Source: Bacillus sp. sid0103
Lineage (GTDB): Bacteria; Bacillota; Bacilli; Bacillales_B; DSM-18226
Direction of reading: 5' to 3'
DNA length: 64,000 nt
Assembly (NCBI RefSeq): GCF_019219025.1
Contig: NZ_JAHUWN010000017.1
Span: 77,280-141,279 of the forward strand
Under the pieces are notes generated by a model, which was not told the origin of the DNA, made no database searches, and saw only the letters and a list, made by a program, of their open reading frames with translations. Position 1 is the first letter of the stretch. Each line of letters begins with the position of its first letter. Below are positions 56,042 through 64,000 of this stretch, one piece after another. The translations under genes and the position numbers were made by a program.

Positions 56042-57025
56042 ATGAAAGTTTCTCAAGTAGAACAACTTTTTACGTTATTTAATGAAACAGCAATTCTTTT
56101 ACAGGAAGAACTAAACTGTACATATTTAGAGGCACTCGCTGAAACGGGAGAGAATTTATTTCATGGCTCTATCCTTCAAGATGAGGTCAGCGAACTAACA
56201 GAAAAAAGATTGAAGAAACAATATGGACAGATTGATTTAGAGAAGTTTTCAAATGAAGAAATTCGAAAAGCCTATCAATTGGCCATCTTAAAAGGGATGA
56301 ATGATAGTGTTCAGCCAAACCATCAAATGACACCTGATTCTGTCGGGATGCTAGTAGGCTATTTAGTAGAAAGATTTATGAAACAGTCAACATTCCGTTT
56401 GCTTGACCCTGCAGTAGGGACTGGGAACTTGTTAACAACTGTCTTAAATCACCTCCAAAGAAAAGTTGATTCGATCGGCGTGGAGATTGATGACCTTCTC
56501 ATTAAGCTGGCTTATATTAATGCCAATTTACAAGCTCACCCTATTCAACTCTTCAATCAAGACAGCCTTGAGCCAATGTTTATTGATCCTGTAGATGCGG
56601 TTATCTCAGATTTGCCTGTTGGTTTTTATCCAAATGATGAAAGAGCTGCAGATTATCAAGTAAGGGCAAGTGAAAGGCATACTTATTCCCATCATTTATT
56701 CATAGAACAAAGCGTTCGCCACACAGTGCCTGGAGGGTATTTATTCTTCTTGATTCCGAATGGACTATTTGAGAGTGAACAGGCATCACTTTTACATGAA
56801 TTTTTTAAAGAACAAGTGATTGTACAAGGATTGTTGCAATTACCAATTAGTATGTTTAAAAATAAACAGTCCGCGAAAAGTATCCTCATCCTGCAAAAAA
56901 AGGGAGAAGGAGTAGAGCCGCCAAAGCAGGCATTGCTTGTAGAACTGCCTAATCTTTCAAGCGCTGTGGAGATGGATAGAATTCTCTCAAAGATGGATAA
57001 ATGGTTTCAAGAAAACAAAGGATAA
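56042..57025 (+). CDS. ytxK: Class I SAM-dependent methyltransferase YtxK
   Basis: 327 residues. An N-terminal helical part is followed by an N6-adenine methyltransferase-like core: RLLDPAVGTGNLL (SAM loop), DSIGVEIDD, and the catalytic-type DLPVGFYP in place of the classic NPPF/DPPY motif. The substrate is unknown. No restriction or specificity partner is present, so this is not an R-M system. The start ATG 56042 follows GAGGGAGGGGATAAG; the longer frame runs into the repeat. It precedes ackA, as in B. subtilis. Confidence 0.9.
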   Translation: MKVSQVEQLFTLFNETAILLQEELNCTYLEALAETGENLFHGSILQDEVSELTEKRLKKQYGQIDLEKFSNEEIRKAYQLAILKGMNDSVQPNHQMTPDSVGMLVGYLVERFMKQSTFRLLDPAVGTGNLLTTVLNHLQRKVDSIGVEIDDLLIKLAYINANLQAHPIQLFNQDSLEPMFIDPVDAVISDLPVGFYPNDERAADYQVRASERHTYSHHLFIEQSVRHTVPGGYLFFLIPNGLFESEQASLLHEFFKEQVIVQGLLQLPISMFKNKQSAKSILILQKKGEGVEPPKQALLVELPNLSSAVEMDRILSKMDKWFQENKG

Positions 57026-57065
57026 ACCGAGATTAACCTCTTGGTTTATTTTTTTGTAAAATTTT

Positions 57066-57240
57066 AAAAGGCTCTGTAAAAGTTTGAATAATTTATATAG
57101 TTGATTGGAGCGGAAGGCTCGAGACTCCTGCGGGAGTACGGACAAGGGGAGACCCCGCATGCACTTGAACGCTGAGGAGGCTCGCCCTGGACCGCCCGCG
57201 CCTGAAGTGGAAATCACCAGGCAACTTTACCAGAGCCTAA
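57066..57240. repeat. Family A intergenic repeat (long form)
   Basis: AAAAGGCTCTGTAAAAGTTTG at the left, then GTTGATTGGAGCGGAAGGCTC, CCTGCGGGAGTACGGAC and GAGGAGGCTCGCC, ending in CTTTACCAGAGCCT. The gap 57026-57429 holds this and the ackA control region. Confidence 0.75.
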
Positions 57241-57274
57241 AAAAAGAAATATCAGAATAGATTTATATTTGTAA

Positions 57275-57288
57275 TGTAAACGTTGCCA
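57275..57288. promoter_or_regulatory. cre-like site upstream of ackA
   Basis: TGTAAACGTTGCCA fits TGWAANCGNTNWCA with one mismatch. It lies about 20 bases ahead of TATAAT-like 57309-57314. CcpA activates ackA through an upstream cre in B. subtilis, and the placement here fits activation. Confidence 0.6.
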
Positions 57289-57429
57289 TCGGAAATTTGC
57301 CTTGAAATATAATATACACAATGATTCAATTAAGGATGGAAATAATCAAGAGTGGTTTGAGCAAAATAATGTTGTACTAAACAAAATAATGCCAAACCAG
57401 TGTTGTTATATAAAAGGAGCGGTAACCAT

Positions 57430-58626
57430 ATGTCAAAAATTATTGCCATTAATGCGGGGAGTTCTTCCTTAAAGTTTCAATTGTTTGAAATGCCAAGTGA
57501 AGAAGTAATCACAAAAGGATTAATAGAAAGAATTGGTTTAAAGGATTCAATTTTTAATATTACGGTTAACGGTGAAAAAGTTCAAGAAATTATCGATATT
57601 CCTGACCATGAAGTCGCCGTTAAAATGCTTTTAGATAAATTAACAACGTTAGGTATTATCAAATCTTTAAATGAGATTGTCGGCATGGGGCACCGCGTGG
57701 TACATGGTGGAGAAATGTTTACTGACTCTGTGCTTATTACAGATGATGTGATTAAAAAAATTGATGAGCTATCTGAACTGGCACCATTGCATAACCCAGC
57801 CAATTTAACTGGAATCAAAGCTTTCATGAGCGTTCTTCCTAATGTTCCGGCAGTTGCAGTCTTTGATACTGCTTTCCACCAAACAATGCCAGAAAGCTCT
57901 TACCTATACAGCTTACCAATGGAGTATTACGAAAAATATGGTATTCGTAAATATGGCTTCCATGGAACCTCTCATAAATATGTTTCACAGCGTGCAGCTG
58001 AGCTTTTAGGTCGACCTGTTGAACAATTACGTCTCATTTCTTGTCATTTAGGAAATGGTGCGAGTATTGCGGCAATTGAAGGCGGTATGTCTATTGATAC
58101 GTCCATGGGCTTTACACCACTTGCTGGGGTAACAATGGGTACTCGTTCAGGTAATATTGACCCGGCACTGATTCCATATATCATGGAAAAAACCAATAAA
58201 ACAGCAGATGAAGTACTAGATGTACTAAATAAAAAGAGCGGTATGCTGGCTATGTCTGGTTTCTCAAGTGATTTACGTGATATTGAAATTGAAGCAAAAA
58301 AGGGCAATGAGCGTGCGAAGCTTGCCTTAGATGTATTTGCCAACCGTATTCATAAATACATCGGTTCTTATGCTTCACGAATGAATGGTGTTGATGCGAT
58401 TATTTTCACAGCTGGGATTGGTGAAAATAGTGATACCATTAGGGAAAATGTATTAAGAGGTCTTGAATTTATGGGTGTTTATTGGGACCCAGCTTTAAAC
58501 AAGGTTAGAGGCGAAGAAGCCTTTATTAGCTACCCACACTCACCAGTTAAAGTATTAATCATCCCAACAAATGAAGAAGTAATGATTGCCCGCGATGTTG
58601 TACGTCTTGCTCACAGTCAATCATAA
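57430..58626 (+). CDS. ackA: Acetate kinase
   Basis: 398 residues. It interconverts acetyl phosphate and acetate with ATP formation in overflow metabolism. Signatures are [67 protein letters not shown] and FTAGIGENS. The start ATG 57430 follows AAAAGGAGCGGTAACC. With acsA and acuABC it forms the acetate branch, and the upstream cre suggests CcpA activation. Confidence 0.97.
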   Translation: MSKIIAINAGSSSLKFQLFEMPSEEVITKGLIERIGLKDSIFNITVNGEKVQEIIDIPDHEVAVKMLLDKLTTLGIIKSLNEIVGMGHRVVHGGEMFTDSVLITDDVIKKIDELSELAPLHNPANLTGIKAFMSVLPNVPAVAVFDTAFHQTMPESSYLYSLPMEYYEKYGIRKYGFHGTSHKYVSQRAAELLGRPVEQLRLISCHLGNGASIAAIEGGMSIDTSMGFTPLAGVTMGTRSGNIDPALIPYIMEKTNKTADEVLDVLNKKSGMLAMSGFSSDLRDIEIEAKKGNERAKLALDVFANRIHKYIGSYASRMNGVDAIIFTAGIGENSDTIRENVLRGLEFMGVYWDPALNKVRGEEAFISYPHSPVKVLIIPTNEEVMIARDVVRLAHSQS

Positions 58627-58631
58627 ATATC

Positions 58632-58678
58632 ACAAAAGGCAAAAGCTATTGTATAGCTTTTGCCTTTTGCCTTTTTAT
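58632..58678 (+). terminator. Terminator after ackA
   Basis: AAAGGCAAAAGCTA/TAGCTTTTGCCTTT stem followed by T-rich tail. Confidence 0.88.
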
Positions 58679-58738
58679 CCAAGTATTTCTTTGTGATATA
58701 CTGGAAATAGAAAGCCTTGCTGTGAGGGGGAAGTAAAC

Positions 58739-59581
58739 ATGCCATTAACAGACCGCGAAGAAATGGTCTTGAATGAAATACGGAATTGGGAAAGCAGTTT
58801 GCGTGAATGGGAGCCGAATGATTTCCAGATTACCTATGAAAAAATTTTGCAACAATCATTCTCATTATTGCCTGAAAAGGTTCAACGACAATTCTTTTCG
58901 GTTATCGACAGCTGGCTGTTTTATTTACATAGTATGATTCAAGGCTCTCAGCTACAAATGGATGCTAAGGAGAGAATTCTTTCTTCGGGGCGAATTTTTC
59001 AAAAGGACTTAGCAAACATTGAAGACTTAAAAAAATTAAGCATTGAGCAATTACAATATATTGCAGAACAACAAATCGCGCGACATCGTCTTTATTCCTT
59101 TGCGCAAGGCGGATTAGCAGGGACTGGCGGTCCTCTGCTGCTTAGCACAGATATACCAGCAATAGCAGTCATTAATTTAAGGGTCGTGCAACTGATCGCG
59201 ATGACCTACGGGGTTGAAGTGAACACACCATTTGAAATGATGACCTCCCTAAAGGTCTTTCATACGGCAACATTACCGCCAAGGCTGCAAAGCGGAGGCT
59301 GGTTCGTTCTGATGGAAGAATTAGAAAGTCACGAAGACTATTATTTTTATGAAGGAAATGAAGAAATTACAGATATAACATGGCTTGAACAACCGGTTCA
59401 ACAACTTATGAAAGCGCTGATCATAACGTTATTCAGACATAAAAGGATTCAAGGTATCCCGCTGGTCAGTATGGCCATTGGCGCAGGGGCCAATTATCAG
59501 TTAACAAGAAAAGTAACCGATTTAGCGCATAAATATTATCAGCTGCGTTACCTACGAGAAAAAGAGGAGTTTATCGGATGA
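58739..59581 (+). CDS. EcsC family protein
   Basis: 280 residues. The EcsC family is named after a B. subtilis protein of uncertain role encoded with the EcsAB ABC transporter. Recognisable parts are RLYSFAQGGLAGTGGPLLLSTDIPAI, INLRVVQLIAMTYGVEVN and VSMAIGAGANYQLTRKV. Gly/Ala-rich hydrophobic stretches suggest membrane association. The start ATG 58739 follows GAGGGGGAAGTAAAC. Its TGA overlaps the moaB start as ATGA, so both are co-translated. Confidence 0.85.
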   Translation: MPLTDREEMVLNEIRNWESSLREWEPNDFQITYEKILQQSFSLLPEKVQRQFFSVIDSWLFYLHSMIQGSQLQMDAKERILSSGRIFQKDLANIEDLKKLSIEQLQYIAEQQIARHRLYSFAQGGLAGTGGPLLLSTDIPAIAVINLRVVQLIAMTYGVEVNTPFEMMTSLKVFHTATLPPRLQSGGWFVLMEELESHEDYYFYEGNEEITDITWLEQPVQQLMKALIITLFRHKRIQGIPLVSMAIGAGANYQLTRKVTDLAHKYYQLRYLREKEEFIG

Positions 59582-60093
59582 GTAGTCAAGAACATAAAAA
59601 AGCTGCACCGAAGACCGTTAATTGTAAAATAATAACTGTTAGTGATACAAGAAATAAGGAAACAGACAAAAGCGGAAAACTGATGATCGACTTGCTCGAA
59701 CAAGCAGGTCACAAGATTGTCGATTACGTCATTGTAAAAGACGAAGCCGTGCCGATTGAACAAGAAATTGTTAAAGGATGTGCAAGCAATGAAATTGATG
59801 TCATTTTAACAAACGGCGGAACGGGGATTGCCAAGCGGGATGTAACAATTGAAACGATACAAAATCTACTTGAAAAAGAGATTGTCGGTTTTGGAGAGTT
59901 ATTCCGGATGTTGAGTTACCAAGAAGATATTGGTTCCGCTGCAATTCTCTCAAGGGCTATTGCGGGTGTTGTTAAAAATAAAGCCATATTCTCCACCCCG
60001 GGTTCAACTGGTGCTGTCAAACTTGCAATGAATAAATTAATTTTGCCTGAGATCGGGCATGTGGTGAAAGAGATTCAAAAAGACCTATCATAA
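59578..60093 (+). CDS. moaB: Molybdenum cofactor biosynthesis protein B
   Basis: 171 residues, MoaB/Mog fold, which binds molybdopterin and takes part in its adenylation. Characteristic parts are TVSDTRNKETDKSGKLMIDLLEQAGH, NGGTGIAKRDVTIE (the ligand loop) and FSTPGSTGAVKLAM. It starts within the ATGA overlap with ecsC. No other moa/mob genes are in the window. Confidence 0.94.
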   Translation: MSSQEHKKAAPKTVNCKIITVSDTRNKETDKSGKLMIDLLEQAGHKIVDYVIVKDEAVPIEQEIVKGCASNEIDVILTNGGTGIAKRDVTIETIQNLLEKEIVGFGELFRMLSYQEDIGSAAILSRAIAGVVKNKAIFSTPGSTGAVKLAMNKLILPEIGHVVKEIQKDLS

Positions 60094-60100
60094 TGAGGAA

Positions 60101-60138
60101 AACTCCCTTTTTCAATGAAAAGGGAGTATTTTATTGAT
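60101..60138. terminator. Terminator between moaB and the small minus-strand gene
   Basis: ACTCCCTTTT/AAAAGGGAGT stem with ATTTTATT. Confidence 0.8.
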
Positions 60139-60445
60139 GAGCTTTTGTTGAAAGAACTTCATTTGCTCGGTACCATAGCCATAAATCATTAATAATCGAT
60201 GCAAGTTCAGCAATTTCGGAGTTCAGTTGACAAGAGCGAGGGAAATTACTTTCATTTGAGAGAAGTGCTTGTTTCTGATTAATTTCGGTTTCAAGATCGC
60301 TAATCCGGTCAGGGATCGAGCCGCGAACTTGTTCCCAGTAAAAGAGAATCTCCTGCTGTATTTCTTTGTTGTATTGGTCCCATTCCACCATTAATTCGGG
60401 CAGTGGAATACCAAGACGATGATCAAAAGAAAAATATTCTTTCAT
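60131..60445 (-). CDS. Conserved hypothetical protein
   Basis: 104 residues from ATG 60445 after GGAGGCAATCAAA. It opens MKEYFSFDHRLGIPLPELMV and has a central predicted helical, coiled-coil-like region (ISDLETEINQKQALL) and a Trp/Leu-rich end (LASIINDLWLWYRAN). It is probably cytoplasmic. This reads like a conserved bacillus protein, but I cannot give a function. Convergent with moaB. Confidence 0.75.
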   Translation of the reverse strand: MKEYFSFDHRLGIPLPELMVEWDQYNKEIQQEILFYWEQVRGSIPDRISDLETEINQKQALLSNESNFPRSCQLNSEIAELASIINDLWLWYRANEVLSTKAHQ

Positions 60446-60522
60446 TTTGATTGCCTCCAATCCGTTTGACTACTATTTATTCTACTATACATCTATCTCC
60501 CATTCACTAAAAACCTATGTGA

Positions 60523-60556
60523 AAAAAGCACGAAGCAATGCTGCGTGCTTTTTCCC
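60523..60556 (-). terminator. Terminator of the universal stress protein gene
   Basis: AAAAAGCACG/CGTGCTTTTT stem with T-run on the minus strand. Confidence 0.88.
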
Positions 60557-60562
60557 TCTGTA

Positions 60563-61015
60563 TTATGCTATATCTTTTTCAGTGCGAACAATAAGAACGT
60601 CACAATGTGCGTAACGAGTGATATGTTCAGAAACACTTCCAATAAAAAACCTTTCCACAACATTTAATCCAGTTGCACCGCAGATAATCAAATCTATCAT
60701 GTGTTTTTTTGCTAAATCTCTAGGAATTCGTATTTTGGGAGATCCATAACCAATTTCATAATGCACGTTTGTTAAACCTGCATCCTCCGCTTGTTTTTGG
60801 TAGTGTTTTAGCATATCTTTTGCCAGCTTTTCTGCTCGATCTCCAATAACCGTGTCATAAGCTTCAATTAATGCAAATGTTCTAGTGTCGATAACATGGA
60901 CTAATAAAAGGTCAGCATCATTTCTCTTGGCAATTTCAATCCCTTTTTTAAAAGCCCAATCGGCTTCTTTTGAACCATCAATAGCGACTAAAATATTTCT
61001 ATATTTAAGTCCCAT
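60563..61015 (-). CDS. Universal stress protein (UspA family)
   Basis: 150 residues. The alpha/beta Usp fold begins NILVAIDGSKEADWAFKKGI and carries the ATP-binding motif GATGLNVVERFFIGSVSEHI (G-2x-G-9x-GS type). It is therefore an ATP-binding Usp, expected to respond to stress or stationary phase. The start ATG 61015 follows AAGGAGATGATTAATC. Monocistronic, with its own terminator. Confidence 0.93.
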   Translation of the reverse strand: MGLKYRNILVAIDGSKEADWAFKKGIEIAKRNDADLLLVHVIDTRTFALIEAYDTVIGDRAEKLAKDMLKHYQKQAEDAGLTNVHYEIGYGSPKIRIPRDLAKKHMIDLIICGATGLNVVERFFIGSVSEHITRYAHCDVLIVRTEKDIA

Positions 61016-61117
61016 GATTAATCATCTCCTTACTTAAATTATACATTATTTTACAAGGGATAACTGTTGCAACTTTTCGAACAATAAAGAGGTAACCTAG
61101 AAAGGAAAGGAGATTAA

Positions 61118-61279
61118 ATGATGGTAAAACGTGACCAGAATAAACAGTTTTTATTTGAGTTTGATGAGCAAGGTACTAGTGAAGTAAGCCAGCAAATTAT
61201 GAATTCATATAATAGTGGATTTATTGGCGAAGGTACAGCTATTGCAGATAGTGAAGATTTTGCTGGTACTGAGAGTTAA
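61118..61279 (+). CDS. Small acidic hypothetical protein
   Basis: 53 residues (52 if the second ATG at 61121 is used), after GGAAAGGAGATTAA. It is hydrophilic and acidic, without Cys, ending SEDFAGTES, with a Gly/Thr/Ala-rich middle (GFIGEGTAIAD). No family was recognised. A terminator follows, so this is a self-contained small transcription unit divergent from the usp gene. A spore or stress role is possible but not shown. Confidence 0.6.
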   Translation: MMVKRDQNKQFLFEFDEQGTSEVSQQIMNSYNSGFIGEGTAIADSEDFAGTES

Positions 61280-61297
61280 ATGTAGTGATACTGTTGG

Positions 61298-61328
61298 ACT
61301 GTCCTAATAATAGGACAGTTTTTTTTGT
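61298..61328 (+). terminator. Terminator after the small acidic gene
   Basis: ACTGTCCTA/TAGGACAGT stem with eight T. Confidence 0.92.
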
Positions 61329-61432
61329 ACAAATGTCTTGGTATTTTTGAAATAAAGGGCAAATACCCAAGAGTTTGCTTTTACAAGTGCATATTCTTTA
61401 GTGTGTCATTAATTAAAATGAGGAGGAGAAAC

Positions 61433-61864
61433 ATGACTACAGAAATGTATGGAATGCCTAGTAACATTGATTATACTATGGTGGATCCTGCAGATGAAAG
61501 GATTCGTCCAGGGTTCGGACATTTTGGTGGTTTCGGAGGTTTTGGCCGTCCAGGCTTTGGATTTGGTGGTTTTGGCCGCCCAGGCTTTGGATTTGGCGGT
61601 TTTGGCCGCCCAGGCTTTGGATTTGGCGGTTTTGGCCGCCCAGGCTTTGGATTTGGTGGATTTGGCAGACCATTTGGCTTTGGATTTGGTAGACCATTTG
61701 GATTTGGATTTGGCAGACCATTTGGCTTTGGATTTGGATTCCCATTCTTAACTGGGTTAGCTGCAGGTGCCTTATTAGCTCCAGGATATGGATATGGCTA
61801 CGGATATCCTTACTATCCACCTTACCCATACCCATACCCTTACCCATATTATCCTTGGTATTAA
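61433..61864 (+). CDS. Gly/Phe/Tyr-rich low-complexity protein with tandem repeats
   Basis: 143 residues from ATG 61433 after GAGGAGGAGAAAC. A short polar head (1-25) leads into tandem copies of GFGRPGFGFG (30-bp units from about 61535), then RPFGFGFG copies. A hydrophobic turn (FLTGLAAGALLAPG) and a Tyr/Pro tail of YGYGYGYPYYPPYPYPYP type follow. Such sequences occur in spore coat or exosporium proteins and self-assembling proteins. Function is not known. A terminator follows. Overlapping ORFs in other frames are products of the repeat. Confidence 0.8.
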   Translation: MTTEMYGMPSNIDYTMVDPADERIRPGFGHFGGFGGFGRPGFGFGGFGRPGFGFGGFGRPGFGFGGFGRPGFGFGGFGRPFGFGFGRPFGFGFGRPFGFGFGFPFLTGLAAGALLAPGYGYGYGYPYYPPYPYPYPYPYYPWY

Positions 61865-61873
61865 TGAAAATTA

Positions 61874-61908
61874 AAACAAAAGCTTTGCCATACTCGGCAA
61901 AGCTTTTA
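61874..61908 (+). terminator. Terminator after the Gly-rich gene
   Basis: AAAAGCTTTGCC/GGCAAAGCTTTT stem with T-rich tail. Confidence 0.9.
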
Positions 61909-62038
61909 CTTTATGACTTTGTCGAAATCTTATGTTTATCAGTTAATGATTACAAGGTTACATCTTACTTTGAAAAAAGGTTATAATAAAATTGTCTTGG
62001 ATAATTTTACTAGAGATAAATTTATTGGAGGTAAGCAC

Positions 62039-63157
62039 ATGCGGATCGGGGTACCTAAAGAAATCAAAAATAATGAAAACCGCGTAGCCATGACACCAGC
62101 TGGAGTGGTCAACTTAGTGAAATTTGGTCATGAGGTGTTTATTGAAAAGGGAGCAGGTCTTGGCTCAGGTTTTTTAAATGAGGATTATGAATCAGCGGGT
62201 GCGAAACTGGTAGATACAGCTGAAGAAGCATGGTCAATGGAAATGGTCATGAAGGTTAAAGAGCCGCTTCCTAGCGAATATCAATACTTCCGCGAAGGCT
62301 TAATATTATTTACATACTTACACCTGGCACCAGAACCGGAATTAACGAAAGCATTAATTGACAAGAAGGTAATTGGTATTGCCTATGAAACCGTTCAGTT
62401 ACCGAATCGAAGCTTACCATTGTTAACGCCGATGAGTGAGGTGGCTGGAAGAATGGCACCTCAAATTGGTGCCCAATTCCTTGAGAAGGTCCATGGAGGA
62501 ATGGGAATTCTACTTTCTGGTGTCCCAGGAGTCCAACGTGGAAAAGTTTCCATAATCGGCGGCGGTGTAGCTGGAACGAATGCGGCTAAAATGGCGATTG
62601 GTTTAGGAGCAAAAGTGACGATTATTGATTTAAATCCGGATCGTCTTCGTCAATTAGATGATATATTTGGAGCAGATGTGACGACGCTTATGTCTAATCC
62701 GTATAATATTGCGGAAGCTGTGAAAGATTCAGATTTGGTGATAGGCGCTGTTCTAATTCCAGGGGCAAAAGCACCAAAGCTTGTAACCGAAGCAATGATT
62801 CAATCGATGAAACCAGGTAGTGTCGTTGTAGATATTGCCATCGATCAGGGGGGGATTTTTGAAACCACTGACCGGATTACCACGCACGACAATCCGACCT
62901 ATGTGAAGCATGATGTTGTCCACTATGCTGTTGCCAACATGCCAGGTGCTGTACCGAGAACTTCCACGATTGCCTTAACAAATGTAACGGTCCCTTATGC
63001 AGTGGAAATTGCCAATAAAGGCTATAAACAAGCTTGTCTTGGCAATGAAGCATTGTTAAAAGGAATCAACACGCTTGGCGGTTTCGTGACTTATCAAGCG
63101 GTCGCAGAAGCACATGGGCTTGAATTTTTAGATACCAGAACATTGTTGGAAAAATAA
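62039..63157 (+). CDS. ald: Alanine dehydrogenase
   Basis: 372 residues. This NAD-dependent enzyme converts L-alanine to pyruvate and ammonia; it is important in sporulation and alanine use in bacilli. Signatures are the opening [42 protein letters not shown] and the Rossmann loop [12 protein letters not shown] near 175. The start ATG 62039 follows TTGGAGGTAAGCAC. The ORF extension to 61913 covers the upstream region with a TATAAT-like -10 near 61982 and is not coding. The repeat array follows directly. Confidence 0.96.
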   Translation: MRIGVPKEIKNNENRVAMTPAGVVNLVKFGHEVFIEKGAGLGSGFLNEDYESAGAKLVDTAEEAWSMEMVMKVKEPLPSEYQYFREGLILFTYLHLAPEPELTKALIDKKVIGIAYETVQLPNRSLPLLTPMSEVAGRMAPQIGAQFLEKVHGGMGILLSGVPGVQRGKVSIIGGGVAGTNAAKMAIGLGAKVTIIDLNPDRLRQLDDIFGADVTTLMSNPYNIAEAVKDSDLVIGAVLIPGAKAPKLVTEAMIQSMKPGSVVVDIAIDQGGIFETTDRITTHDNPTYVKHDVVHYAVANMPGAVPRTSTIALTNVTVPYAVEIANKGYKQACLGNEALLKGINTLGGFVTYQAVAEAHGLEFLDTRTLLEK

Positions 63158-63173
63158 TAATTGTTGAGTAACG

Positions 63174-63871
63174 ATTGTCCTTCATCGGAGTTATGAAGGA
63201 CAATATATTCGGTTTTTTTACGAGTATTGTCCTTCATCGGAGTTATGAAGGACAATTTATTCGGCTTTTTTACGAGTATTGTCCTTCATCGGAGTTATGA
63301 AGGACAATTTATTCGGTTTTTTTACGAGTATTGTCCTTCATCGGAGTTATGAAGGACAATTTATTCGGCTTTTTTACGAGTATTGTCCTTCATCGGGGTT
63401 ATGAAGGACAATTTACCCGGTTTTTTACAAGTATTGTCCTTCATCGGAGTTATGAAGGACAATTTATTCGGTTTTTTTACGAGTATTGTCCTTCATCGGA
63501 GTTATGAAGGACAATATATTCGGTTTTTTTACGAGTATTGTCCTTCATCGGAGTTATGAAGGACAATTTATTCGGCTTTTTTACGAGTATTGTCCTTCAT
63601 CGGAGTTATGAAGGACAATTTATTCGGTTTTTTTACGAGTATTGTCCTTCATCGGAGTTATGAAGGACAATTTATTCGGCTTTTTTACGAGTATTGTCCT
63701 TCATCGGGGTTATGAAGGACAATTTACCCGGTTTTTTACAAGTATTGTCCTTCATCGGAGTTATGAAGGACAATTTATTCGGTTTTTTTACGAGTATTGT
63801 CCTTCATCGGAGTTATGAAGGACAATTTATTCGGTTTTTTTACGAGTATTGTCCTTCATCGGGGTTATGAA
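63174..63871 (+). repeat. Array of 14 tandem 52-bp terminator-like repeats
   Basis: Unit starts are at 63174, 63226, 63278, 63330, 63382, 63433, 63485, 63537, 63589, 63641, 63693, 63744, 63796 and 63848. Each unit has the stem ATTGTCCTTCAT/ATGAAGGACAAT around CGGAGTT (or CGGGGTT), then a tail of TTATTCGG(T/C) with 6-7 T and ACGAGT. Units 1-6 are repeated in order as units 7-12 with a 311-base period. The last unit is cut off after 24 bases by an insertion sequence. No gene is present. Confidence 0.97.
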
Positions 63872-64000
63872 GGGATTGAGTCCATATAATTGTGTAAAAA
63901 GAAAATGAGTCAAATTAATTCCTCATGGTTACAATGTTAACGGCGAAGAAAACAATGTGGAGGAATTAATTATGACTCAAATACAGTTTAACCTAAATAT
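63871..64000 (+). mobile_element. Left end of an IS256-family insertion sequence (continues beyond window)
   Basis: The sequence after unit 14 (GGGATTGAGTCCATATAATT) looks like an IS256-type terminal inverted repeat. It is followed about 100 bases later by the transposase start. The junction lies inside the stem of repeat unit 14, so the element appears inserted into the array. Confidence 0.75.
63972..64000 (+). CDS. IS256-family transposase, N-terminus only
   Basis: ATG 63972 after TGTGGAGGAATTAATT opens MTQIQFNLN, the typical start of Bacillus IS256-family transposases (Mutator type, DDE). Only nine codons lie in the window, so the family call rests on this and on the terminal sequence. 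Confidence 0.65.

Noticed and set aside
55859..56065. Minus-strand ORF of 68 codons
   Set aside because: It covers repeat family D and the ytxK ribosome binding site; no own start signal.
56042..57025. YtxK as part of a restriction-modification system
   Set aside because: Methyltransferase motifs are present, but no restriction or specificity gene is nearby and the gene has a conserved housekeeping neighbourhood (tpx, ackA).
61449..61847. Long ORFs in other frames of the Gly-rich gene (both strands)
   Set aside because: Repetitive DNA keeps all frames open. Only the 61433 frame has a ribosome binding site and a protein-like head and tail.
63174..63871. Possible CRISPR array
   Set aside because: The units are tandem with no unique spacers: the tail between stems is nearly the same each time. 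No cas genes are present. It is a satellite-type repeat.

Overview
The window reads as chromosome of a low-GC, endospore-forming Bacillaceae (Bacillus sensu lato, perhaps Neobacillus-like). It has an alpha/beta-type SASP gene, SftA, RefZ, EzrA, YtfJ, CcpA with cre sites, two T-boxes, strong GGAGG ribosome binding sites and TTG/GTG starts. Much of the gene order follows the Bacillus subtilis ytpP-to-ald region. No rRNA, tRNA or CRISPR array was seen.

Layout. 1-26 kb is mostly conserved core: a DUF84 protein (cut by the window edge), ytpP, ytpQ, sftA, murC, an M29 aminopeptidase, ytxGHJ behind a sigma-B-like promoter, the aroA(aroG)-ccpA pair, acuABC divergent from acsA, a class A PBP, tyrS behind a T-box, gltT divergent from a GlnK-GlnL-like two-component system, and a leucine-type T-box permease. 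27-38 kb is an accessory island. It holds a GNAT gene behind a leader peptide and hairpin, a decayed group II intron, remnants of an SDR oxidoreductase, a SMI1-like protein, IS110/IS1111 and IS21 elements, several small membrane-protein genes, a LexA-boxed yolD fragment and an L,D-transpeptidase. At least nine copies of an intergenic module thread the island; most carry a terminator whose own sequence differs between copies. 38-63 kb returns to core: rpsD, dgcP (interrupted by an in-frame stop), methionine gamma-lyase with a perfect cre, ytsP, refZ, ezrA, nifZ-thiI, sspA, mbcS, rarD, nadK2 (altered GGDG motif), sppA-yteJ, ytfI-ytfJ, tpx, ytxK, ackA, ecsC-moaB, a universal stress protein, a Gly/Phe-rich low-complexity protein and ald. 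The last 0.8 kb is a 14-copy array of ~52-bp terminator-like repeats with a 311-bp higher-order duplication, cut by the left end of an IS256-family element.

The genes fit together around carbon overflow and acetate (ackA, acsA, acuABC, ccpA and cre sites at ackA, gltT and mdeA), amino-acid supply (aroA, tyrS, ald, gltT, the permease), cell division and envelope (murC, ezrA, sftA, refZ, PBP), and thiol/redox defence (ytpP, ytxJ, tpx, ytsP). All functions come from reading the sequence and recalling protein families; no database search was run.
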